35,029 nucleotides of DNA, taken from contig NZ_NHSD01000289.1 of the NCBI RefSeq assembly GCF_016653255.1, forward strand, positions 1 to 35,029, in the 5' to 3' direction. A program made the translations under genes and the position numbers. Shown one piece after another: positions 1 through 6,691 of the stretch; within the stretch, counting starts at the first letter, position 1; each line of letters starts with the position of its first letter. Source of the DNA: Rhodobaculum claviforme. GTDB lineage: Bacteria; Pseudomonadota; Alphaproteobacteria; Rhodobacterales; Rhodobacteraceae. A model generated the notes under the pieces. That model saw only the letters and a list, made by a program, of their open reading frames with translations. It did no database searches and was not told the origin of the DNA.

Positions 1-136
1 GGCCGTCCTGGGATGCGGTGCCTGCGCGGGGGGGCGGCATCGCCGTGGCGCGGGCGCGCGGCGCCTGCGCCGGTGGCGCATCGGCGCGCATGTCCGGGGT
101 CAGCCGCAGGGTCGGCAAGTCAACGCGGTCCTTCAT
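1..136 (-). CDS. Partial gene, N-terminus of an unidentified protein
   Basis: An open frame starts with ATG at 136 and runs off the left edge, giving 45 residues rich in Pro, Ala and Arg, beginning MKDRVDLPTLRLTPDMRAD. A GAGGG ribosome-binding site lies about 8 bases upstream. The start follows the stop of the 684-residue gene by only 23 bases, so the two are probably cotranscribed. No domain can be recognised from this fragment. Type I secretion ATPase or adaptor genes often follow such repeat-protein genes in Rhodobacteraceae, so this could be the poorly conserved N-terminus of one. That is inference from context only. The start is well supported and the identity is open. Confidence 0.5.
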   Translation of the reverse strand, partial: MKDRVDLPTLRLTPDMRADAPPAQAPRARATAMPPPRAGTASQDG

Positions 137-159
137 CGGATGGCCCTCGGTCTCTGGGA

Positions 160-2214
160 TCAGCTCAGGACGGCATTCAGCCCGTCGCCACCGGCAAGGT
201 GCTCGGCCAGCGACTGGGGCGCCGCCGGATCGGCATCGCGGGCATCGAAGGTCATCCCGTCGGCGAGGAAGGCGACCGCCTCGTTGGCCAGCGGCACCAG
301 CCCGACGCCGGTGGGCGGCGCCTCGGGGTCGATCAGCTGCGCCTGGTGGATCAGCGCATCGCTGTAGGCGGTGCCCGCCACCATCACGGTGGAATCGAGG
401 CCAAAGTCGGTCAGCCGCGCGGCGTTCAACTGCGCGTTCGATCCGGTGATCACCTCCACCGGCTGTCCGCTGGCCAGGAAATCCTCCAGCATCAGCCCTA
501 TCTGGTCGGAATCGCCCAGATAGGCGTGCTGTTCGATGATGTTGGCCTTGATCAGGTCGCCCTCGACCTGAAGCACCTTCAGCGCCGACCTGCCCTCGAA
601 CAGCGCGTCGCGGGCCAGATCCGGGCCGATGTCGCGCCCGCCCCCGGCCATGTCCGCCAGCGCCGACTGGAAGGTGTCGCGCATCGCGACCATCTCGTCG
701 CGCCCGACCTGGGTGATCTCGGCGCGGTTGTACTGAAGGTTGTCGCCCGCGGTGATCGTCACACCCGGATGGTGCGCCCCGGCGACGGTATCGGCATCCA
801 GCAGCACGTTGGTCTGGTGGATCTGGTTGAGGGTGATCATGTCGCCGCCCACCAGGATCAGGTCGTAGTGAAAGCCCAGCTCGCGCAGCACGGCGGTGTT
901 GAGGACGGTGTTCTCGCCGGTGCCGAGGTAGCTTGCGGCGGCGGTGACCGTGACCTCGACCCGGTCGAAGTCGCTGACAAAGGCGAATTGCTGGACGTGG
1001 TTGACGGCGATCAGGTCGCCCTCGACGCGGGTTACGGACCAGCTCTGGGGAAACACGCCCCCGGCGGTGGAGGCGGTGATGGGGGCGGGGGCGTCGCGGA
1101 TGTCGATCTCGACGGCGTTGATCGCGCGCGAGGGCGCCGCCATCCCCATCCCCATCCCCATCCCCTGTGCCGGCGCCGCGTCGGAGGTCGCGTGGCGCAG
1201 GATGACCTGGCTGACCAGATCGAGCCGGATCGCATCGCCCGCCACCGCGATCACCGGCGCGTCGATCCAGCTCTGGCTGATCACCGCCTCGTTCACGAGG
1301 GTGTTGGCGCCGGTGACGACCGTATGGCCGGGATCGACCCCGAAGGGCGCGATCTGTGGCGGCGGCAGTGCCCGTGGCGGCAGCGCAAAGGCGTCCTTTT
1401 CCCCGGCCGTGTCCCCGGACTGCGGGCGGGCTGCGAGAAAGGCGGGCAGCAGCTCCGTGAAATCCGGCAGCGCGGGGGCGTCCGATGGCGCGCCATCGTC
1501 GGGCGGGGGCGCGGTCTGCGCGCCGCTGATGTGGACGCCCTGCGCCGCCTCGCCGCGCAACAGCAGCAGCGTGTGCGGCGCGGCCTCGGTGTGCGTCCCT
1601 GCGGCGGGCGCAAAGGTGGCCATCGCCTCGGCCAGCGCCGCCATGTCGTTGGCGCGCGGCACGACCGCCCCGTCGGCGGCATCATGGCCGGGGGCGTGGG
1701 CGTGCTGCGCAAGCTCGATCGCGTGCTCCAGCGCCGCCACCATCACCTGCGGGTCGGTGAACGGTGTCTCGCCGGTGACCAGCACCAGGTCATTGTCGAA
1801 CAGATCGGCGGTCTGGGAAATCACGATCAGCAGGGAGTTCGGCGCGATCTCGGGCAGGATCCATGTCACCTGACCCTCGGTGGCCACGGGGCCTGCGCGG
1901 CTGTCGGTGGCCGCGGGCGCCTGCGGCGGCGGCGGTGCTGCGACGTCGGGCATCAGCGCCCGGACCTCGATCGTCGGCAGCGGCAGCAGCGGCACCTGCG
2001 CCTGCGGATGCTCGTAGGACAGTCCCGGCACGAACCCCTTCAGCGCATAGGGGGCCGAGACCTCCGGCATCGGCGTCTCGGTGGGGGTGTGGTCGGTCTC
2101 GGCCCGGCTGGCGGCAAAGGCGTCATATTCGAGCCGGAGTCGGTCTGCCTCGATGCCGAGGTGAAACATCCCGATGAAATGGGCGATCTCTTCGGTGATC
2201 CGATCAAGCGCCAT
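160..2214 (-). CDS. Repeat-containing hypothetical protein, possibly linked to type I secretion
   Basis: This 684-residue protein has no signal peptide or membrane segment. The start is the ATG at 2214, which has GGGAAGA upstream; another ATG four codons earlier overlaps that site. The N-terminus (ALDRITEEIAHFIGMFHLGI) is followed by a Pro-rich linker. The second half carries at least three degenerate repeats of about 50-60 residues with the pattern TGxNxxxNxAxL..GxD..V.V.G......IxQxxxLxD, for example TGENTVLNTAVLRELGF and TGSNAQLNAARLTDFGL. Between two repeats sits a GMGMGMGM tract encoded by four exact GGGATG hexamers. I recall Rhodobacteraceae proteins with a similar start annotated as type I secretion proteins, but cannot verify this here. 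It lies downstream of the 812-residue gene, 105 bases away, and is probably in the same operon. Confidence 0.7.
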   Translation of the reverse strand: MALDRITEEIAHFIGMFHLGIEADRLRLEYDAFAASRAETDHTPTETPMPEVSAPYALKGFVPGLSYEHPQAQVPLLPLPTIEVRALMPDVAAPPPPQAPAATDSRAGPVATEGQVTWILPEIAPNSLLIVISQTADLFDNDLVLVTGETPFTDPQVMVAALEHAIELAQHAHAPGHDAADGAVVPRANDMAALAEAMATFAPAAGTHTEAAPHTLLLLRGEAAQGVHISGAQTAPPPDDGAPSDAPALPDFTELLPAFLAARPQSGDTAGEKDAFALPPRALPPPQIAPFGVDPGHTVVTGANTLVNEAVISQSWIDAPVIAVAGDAIRLDLVSQVILRHATSDAAPAQGMGMGMGMAAPSRAINAVEIDIRDAPAPITASTAGGVFPQSWSVTRVEGDLIAVNHVQQFAFVSDFDRVEVTVTAAASYLGTGENTVLNTAVLRELGFHYDLILVGGDMITLNQIHQTNVLLDADTVAGAHHPGVTITAGDNLQYNRAEITQVGRDEMVAMRDTFQSALADMAGGGRDIGPDLARDALFEGRSALKVLQVEGDLIKANIIEQHAYLGDSDQIGLMLEDFLASGQPVEVITGSNAQLNAARLTDFGLDSTVMVAGTAYSDALIHQAQLIDPEAPPTGVGLVPLANEAVAFLADGMTFDARDADPAAPQSLAEHLAGGDGLNAVLS
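1141..1164 (-). repeat. Hexanucleotide repeat (GGGATG)x4 inside a coding region
   Basis: Four exact tandem copies of CATCCC on the plus strand (GGGATG on the coding strand) encode alternating Gly-Met. Gain or loss of a unit keeps the frame, so variation would change tract length without disrupting the protein. Similar GMGM motifs occur in the neighbouring 812-residue protein. Confidence 0.8.
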
Positions 2215-2278
2215 GGTTCTTCCCATTTGCCGGAGCGCGGACCCGGCGATGCCCTGGCGCCCGCGCCCGGGGGTTGCC

Positions 2279-2302
2279 CCGGGGCCGGAAGCCCGGCCCC
2301 GG
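2279..2302 (-). terminator. Intercistronic GC hairpin after the 812-residue protein gene
   Basis: A perfect inverted repeat (CCGGGGCCGG, loop AAGC, CCGGCCCCGG) gives a 10-bp stem with a 4-base loop. It begins 17 bases beyond the stop codon of the 812-residue gene and ends 64 bases before the start of the 684-residue gene. No T-run follows, so partial termination or protection of the upstream message is more likely than complete termination. Confidence 0.55.
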
Positions 2303-2319
2303 AGCGGTTTCGGTCCGGC

Positions 2320-4758
2320 TCAGCTGGCGTCGTCGCCGACAACGGACGAGGTCAGCGCACCGCCCACCACCGTCATGTCGACCGTGTTGCCCAGCACGTT
2401 GGCGCCCATCACGACGTTCATGTTGAACGCCGAGGTCGTGACCTGCGCCGCCGCCGAGGCGAAGGACTCGCCGGTCACGATGCCGTCGTCACCGTTGCCC
2501 GACCCCCAGCTGCCGAGGTCGCCACCGGCGCCGCCGTCCCCGATCCCGGCGGTGCCTCCCGCACCCCCGGACCCGGCGCCGCCCATGACATCGCCCAGCG
2601 ATGCCGCGCCGCCCGTCGCGGCGCCGCCATCGCCCGCCATGGCCGTGGCCGCCGTGCCCCCGCCGGTGCCGCCGGTCGCGTCCACGACCCCCGACCCGGT
2701 CGATGCGTTGGTCGCATCGGTGCTGGAGGTGCCGTCGCCGCCGTATCCGGCGATGGCCTCGGCCATCGAGTCCGTCGTGCCGTCGAGGTCGGCCTGCGCG
2801 AAGATGTCGGACCATCCCCCCGCACCCCCGGCCGAGTCCGCCCCGCCGTCACCGCTGCCGGTCGCCGCCGACTCCGCCACCGCGTCGTTGGTGGCGTCCC
2901 CGCCCTGGCCGTCCGCCGTGCCGGTTCCGGTCCCGGTCCCGTCGGCCGCGCTGTCGGCGGTGTTGGCACCGCCCGCACCGCCCAGCGCATCGGCCGCGCC
3001 GGTCCCGGTCGATGCGGCCTCGGCGCCGCTGTCGGCGGTGCTGGTGCCGCCCATTCCGGCCATCGCTTCAGACGTGCCGGTGCCGGTGCCGGTGCCGTCG
3101 GCGGCACTGTCGGTGGCGTTGGTGCCCCCGGCCCCGCCGCTGGCATCGGTGTTGCCGCGGCCGTCGGCCGTGCCGGTCACATCGCCGGTGGCCGCGGTGC
3201 CGCCGGTGGCATCCCCGCCGGTGCCGCGCCCGTCGCCGCCGTTGCCGCCGCCGGCACCGGCCTCGCCGGAGTCGGCCGCGCTGTCGATGACGTTGCTTGC
3301 ATCACCCGGGACCGGGTCGGTGCCGCCACCACCATCCACGACCATGGCATCGAAGCCGCTGGCGGGGGGCGACCCTGCGCCGCCGATGGCCGTGGCATCG
3401 ACGTCGCTGGTGGCGGTCGACCCCGCCCCCGCGTCGCCGCCGTCACCGCCGGTGCCATAACCCTTGCCCGCCATGGCGCCACCGGCGTCGGCGCCGCTGC
3501 CGCCTTCGGTCCCGGCCTCGCCGGTGGCCGTGCCGCTGGCCTTGCCACCATCGGCGCCGTCCGTGTCGGCCTCCGACCCGGCCAGCCCCAGCCCGAGGCC
3601 CGCCCCGATGGAGTAGCCGTCGCCGCCGTCAGCCTCGGCGGCTGCGGCCTCCGAGCCCGCGCCGGCCTCGGAGTCGACGTCCGAGTCGGCCGTGGCTGCG
3701 GCCCCGTCGGCACCCGCCGCCTCGGCGTCCGCGTCCGCCTTGCCCATGCCCATGCCACCGGCCGAGGCATCGGCCGCCCCGCCCGTCGCATCGCCCGCGT
3801 CCGCGCCGGCGTCCGACTCCGCCAGCCCGAGGCCGACACCGAGCGCCGTCGACGCCCCGCCGTCACCGCCGCTGCCGGTCCCGTCCTGGGTGCTGTCGTT
3901 CGCCAGCGCCGCGTCGGATGTGGCGTCGGCATCGCCGCCCGCGCCGCCCTGGGCGTCCCCATTGGCCTTGGCCATGCCCATCCCGACACCATGGCTGGTG
4001 CCGTCGGCCGAGGCGTCCCCGCCGGGGCCCGCATCGGCGTCCGCATCGCCACCCGTGGCGCCGTGGCCGGTGCCGCCCATGGCCATGCCGCCCTTGGCCC
4101 CACCGCCGTCACCGTCGCCACCGTCGGCAAAGGCCTTGCCGCCGCTGTCGCCGCCGACGGACCCGGCGTTGATGCCGTCGCCCGCCTCGGCGGTGCCACC
4201 ATGGGCGCTGCCGTGCTGGTGGAACTCGCCTTCGTTCTTCAGCGAAATGTCATGCAGGTAGTCGTCGTCGTTCAGGGTGTTGGCCTGCGAAATGGCAAAG
4301 GCGCTGCTGTTGCCATCGCCAAAGGCGACCCCTTCGAGGGTGACATCATCGCCCGGGCTGAAACGCATGTCGCCCTGCGATGCGATCACGTCGCCCATCT
4401 GGGCATCGTTCAGATCGACATCGATGAAATCGTCGTCGCGGGGAATCCACTCGCCGCCGCCGAAGTCGATGTTGATCGCATTGCTGCTGTTACCGGAACC
4501 GTCGTTCGACTGGGTCTGGTCCTGTCCCTGGCCCTGATCCTGGCCTTGTCCCTGGTCCTGACCCTGGCTTTGGCCCTGGTCCTGTCCCTGGTCCTGCCCC
4601 TGGCCCTGATCCTGCACGGCCGAGGCGTCCTGCCCCTGTTGCTGTGCCAGAACGTCGAGATCGGCCTGTTCGATCTCGATCGCGGCGTCGATCTCGGCGT
4701 TCAGGGTTTCGATGTCGACTTCGCCGATGACGAAGTTGTTGTTGCGATTGTCGTTCAT
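2320..4758 (-). CDS. Gly/Ala/Asp-rich low-complexity repetitive protein
   Basis: This 812-residue protein has no Cys, few aromatic and basic residues and many Asp/Glu, so it is strongly acidic and probably disordered. Segments in order: an N-terminus (MNDNRNNNFVIGEVDIETLN) predicted helical; a QGQD tract at about 49-83; a more ordinary stretch to about 170 containing FGGGEWIPRDDDF; a long Gly/Ala/Asp region; and a distinct C-terminus (FNMNVVMGANVLGNTVDMTV). The Gly-rich part has sub-repeats: GxG[ML]G[ML] blocks four times, and two copies of DSAADGTGTGTGT about 52 residues apart. It has no typical signal peptide and no canonical RTX nonapeptides. GGGAGA precedes the ATG. A secreted matrix or surface protein is my best inference. 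The function is unknown. Confidence 0.75.
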   Translation of the reverse strand: MNDNRNNNFVIGEVDIETLNAEIDAAIEIEQADLDVLAQQQGQDASAVQDQGQGQDQGQDQGQSQGQDQGQGQDQGQGQDQTQSNDGSGNSSNAINIDFGGGEWIPRDDDFIDVDLNDAQMGDVIASQGDMRFSPGDDVTLEGVAFGDGNSSAFAISQANTLNDDDYLHDISLKNEGEFHQHGSAHGGTAEAGDGINAGSVGGDSGGKAFADGGDGDGGGAKGGMAMGGTGHGATGGDADADAGPGGDASADGTSHGVGMGMAKANGDAQGGAGGDADATSDAALANDSTQDGTGSGGDGGASTALGVGLGLAESDAGADAGDATGGAADASAGGMGMGKADADAEAAGADGAAATADSDVDSEAGAGSEAAAAEADGGDGYSIGAGLGLGLAGSEADTDGADGGKASGTATGEAGTEGGSGADAGGAMAGKGYGTGGDGGDAGAGSTATSDVDATAIGGAGSPPASGFDAMVVDGGGGTDPVPGDASNVIDSAADSGEAGAGGGNGGDGRGTGGDATGGTAATGDVTGTADGRGNTDASGGAGGTNATDSAADGTGTGTGTSEAMAGMGGTSTADSGAEAASTGTGAADALGGAGGANTADSAADGTGTGTGTADGQGGDATNDAVAESAATGSGDGGADSAGGAGGWSDIFAQADLDGTTDSMAEAIAGYGGDGTSSTDATNASTGSGVVDATGGTGGGTAATAMAGDGGAATGGAASLGDVMGGAGSGGAGGTAGIGDGGAGGDLGSWGSGNGDDGIVTGESFASAAAQVTTSAFNMNVVMGANVLGNTVDMTVVGGALTSSVVGDDAS
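4510..4614 (-). repeat. QGQD-encoding minisatellite
   Basis: About 105 bases of imperfect tandem repeats of a 12-base CAGGGNCAGGAC-like unit encode a QGQD/QGQG tract at residues 49-83 of the repetitive protein. The length is a multiple of three, so unit gain or loss would keep the frame. Confidence 0.8.
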
Positions 4759-5438
4759 TTCGCGTCTCCCGTGACGCCCCGGTGCACGCCAGTCATGTCA
4801 AAGGCTGCATATCGGCGGCGTCCATTCCGATGACTGAGAACCCGATCCGCCAGACCCGCCAGAAGGGTCGGCCCGGATCGGCACGGTGATGCTTTCGCAG
4901 CCCTCCCCTTTTTACGCCTGAGTCGGGTCGATGCGGGAAATGCCATTCCCCGATGATACAGGCGGCCGTTTCCTGCGCCGTGGGTTTCACGAGCGCATCG
5001 GAATGATCCCACCGGCGGGAACACGAAGATAGCCGTTCAAAGGATCAATGACCGTTCTGCCGCCGCCAGATCGCTGAGCGCATTTGGAAAACGTCCGGGC
5101 CGGGGGCGCGCACACGGGGTCGTGACCGGACGCGAATCACGTGCGCCGACTGACCGTTGGTTCTGGGTCCGAAGGCAATACACCCATCGGGCGATGACGA
5201 TCTGGCCGACTTTCGCATCGGTGGTGTCCCGAGAAATATAATTAAAACAGAGTGTTGCGCGGCCTCCTCCGGTTCGCGGTCGCGGGGGGCGCCGGTGCGG
5301 CGATGTCGCGCCGCTCTTTTGAGCGGTGCGCAACCGGTTTCTTTTGTGCTAATCTCGTGGACAGTTGAGTGTGTTTTTCAAGGATGGGGTGTGTTGGCGC
5401 CGGGTTGGCGCGACTTCGTCCGCTGTGAGGGGGTACAG
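4759..5438. other. Long divergent intergenic region
   Basis: These 680 bases separate the minus-strand repetitive-protein gene from the plus-strand regulator gene. Open frames inside it have no ribosome-binding sites or recognisable products, so I leave them out. It holds the only clearly AT-rich run in the first 6 kb (around 5231-5250) and an 8-base palindrome AACCGGTT at 5332-5339. A TTGACA hexamer on the minus strand (4801 to 4796) lies upstream of the 812-residue gene but has no matching -10 at the right distance. Confidence 0.6.
5214..5242 (+). promoter_or_regulatory. Candidate promoter with perfect -10 for the LuxR-type regulator gene
   Basis: TATAAT at 5237-5242 matches the -10 consensus exactly in otherwise GC-rich DNA. 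The -35 position is poor (CGCATC), which fits an activator-dependent promoter. Transcription from here would give a leader of roughly 190 bases before the start at 5439. Confidence 0.35.
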
Positions 5439-6149
5439 ATGGTCAGAGCTCTTGAGTCTGGCGTGACGGGTGCTGTTGCACCGACGCCGTGCGGAATGCG
5501 CGGCATGATCGTCTTTCTGGGGGATTCCAACGGGTTTTCCGACTGGATCCTGCGCATCGCCGAGGCCGAGGCCCCGTCGATGGACGTCTGCCGCGTCGAT
5601 CGGCTGGAGGATCTGCCGCCGACGTCGGGCGCCAAGCGCTTCATCATCGTCGCCGACGACATGGCCCGCGACATGCTGGCGAACCCCAAGGGATGGATCG
5701 CCGACCACCCGGGCGCGCGCTGGATCCTGGCCTACCGCGACGAGAAGATGGCCCGGCAGCTGCTGGCCCTGCGTCGGCGCTGCGACATCCTTGCGTCGAT
5801 CGGGCTGTTGCCGATGAACCTGCCGGTCGATCAGTGGACGCCGATGTTCCGATTGGCGCTGAGCGGCGATTGCGTGGTGCCCGCGCGCCTGCTGGACACC
5901 GATGCGTTGCCGGACAAGCCGGTGCATCCGCGCGTCGACCCGCTGCATGCTTCCCTGACCCCGCGCGAGCGCGAGGTGCTGGCGCTGGTGTCCGAAGGCA
6001 AGCGCAACAAGACCATCGCGCATGAACTTTCGCTGACCGAGCATACGATCAAGCTGCACCTGCATCACATCATGAAGAAGATCAGCGTGCGCAATCGCAC
6101 CCAGGCCGCGCAGTGGTTCCTGACCCGGCAGCAGGGCGGGACGCCGTGA
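5439..6149 (+). CDS. LuxR/CsgD-like transcriptional regulator with degenerate receiver
   Basis: This 236-residue protein starts at the ATG behind TGAGGGGG; the open frame extends 94 codons further upstream without a good start. Residues about 22-140 look like a receiver fold (strands at MIVFL, RFIIV, WILAY). The acidic pair is reduced to GDS, and the usual Lys of the K-P motif is Met (GLLPMNLP, about 122-129), so phosphorylation control is unlikely. Residues 173-228 form a GerE/LuxR helix-turn-helix (TPREREVLALVSEGKRNKTI). The arrangement resembles CsgD-type biofilm regulators. It is divergent from the repetitive-protein genes and overlaps the next gene by GTGA. Control of the adjacent surface-protein genes is inferred from position. 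Confidence 0.85.
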   Translation: MVRALESGVTGAVAPTPCGMRGMIVFLGDSNGFSDWILRIAEAEAPSMDVCRVDRLEDLPPTSGAKRFIIVADDMARDMLANPKGWIADHPGARWILAYRDEKMARQLLALRRRCDILASIGLLPMNLPVDQWTPMFRLALSGDCVVPARLLDTDALPDKPVHPRVDPLHASLTPREREVLALVSEGKRNKTIAHELSLTEHTIKLHLHHIMKKISVRNRTQAAQWFLTRQQGGTP

Positions 6150-6646
6150 CCGAGCTCCAGCGGCCGCCCGACTTCGACGCGATCATGTTGCTGATCGGGC
6201 GGCTGAACTACAGCTGGACCAACACCGAAAGCCTGCTGATCCACCTGATCGCGGGGCTGGTGGGGACCACCAAGGAAACGGCGGTCATCATCTTTCTGAC
6301 GCTGAACACGACGCGTGCCCGTGTCGATCTGGTCGAGCGGCTGTCCAAGATGGACGGCCGCGACCCCGCCGAGCGCGCCCGCGTGCTGGAGGTGACCCGC
6401 CGGCTTCTGGGTCTTTCGGGGCTGCGCAACCGCTACAACCACTGCATCTATTCCTTCGATCCCGACGGCGGGGCCCCGCGCACGATCCAGATGCGCATCG
6501 CCGACCGACGGGATGCCATCAAGGTCGGCCAGACCGACCTTCTGGATGCGGCCGCGCGGGCGGACATCGACGCCGCCATCAGCAATCTGGAGGCGTTGAA
6601 CCGCGCCATCTGGGCCCTGATCGCCGAGTACCGCTATCCCGCCTGA
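6146..6646 (+). CDS. Small helical protein with HEPN-like R-x4-H motif
   Basis: This 166-residue protein starts at a GTG whose bases overlap the stop of the regulator (GTGA), so translation is coupled. GGGCGGG lies just upstream. The sequence is mostly helical and soluble, with a hydrophobic patch at about 31-52. The segment LRNRYNHCIY contains Arg94-Asn95 and His99, the R-x4-H arrangement with Asn after Arg that is typical of HEPN domains, many of which are RNases. I do not recognise a named family, and HEPN membership rests on this motif plus helical content. It may modulate or act alongside the regulator. No toxin-antitoxin partner of known type is visible unless the regulator plays that part. 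Confidence 0.8.
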   Translation: MTELQRPPDFDAIMLLIGRLNYSWTNTESLLIHLIAGLVGTTKETAVIIFLTLNTTRARVDLVERLSKMDGRDPAERARVLEVTRRLLGLSGLRNRYNHCIYSFDPDGGAPRTIQMRIADRRDAIKVGQTDLLDAAARADIDAAISNLEALNRAIWALIAEYRYPA

Positions 6647-6662
6647 GGGCGCGCGTGTCGGT

Positions 6663-6691
6663 CGGCCCCGGGTCGTCGGTGCTCGGGGCCG
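6663..6691. terminator. Hairpin between convergent genes
   Basis: CGGCCCCG at 6663-6670 pairs with CGGGGCCG at 6684-6691 across a 13-base loop. It lies between two convergent stop codons (6646 and 6692), so it could end transcription from both sides. There is no T-run on either strand. Confidence 0.45.

Noticed and set aside
2475-4202. Repetitive DNA that could be taken for a CRISPR array or satellite
   Set aside because: The repeats are imperfect, keep the reading frame and have no regular repeat-spacer layout. They are coding low-complexity sequence.
2320-4758. RTX calcium-binding toxin or adhesin
   Set aside because: The GGxGxDxxx nonapeptide with hydrophobic ninth position is not seen in series, so RTX is not supported even though Gly and Asp are abundant.
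13-4833. A plus-strand open frame of 1606 codons spanning the whole left locus
   Set aside because: It is antisense to two genes with good ribosome-binding sites and coherent protein repeats. Its translation is Arg/Gly/Val/Ala-rich without domains. High GC with few stop codons on the opposite strand explains it.
4755-5333. Two minus-strand open frames of 89 and 98 codons in the long intergenic region
   Set aside because: Neither has a clear ribosome-binding site, and the Arg/Pro-rich translations look random.
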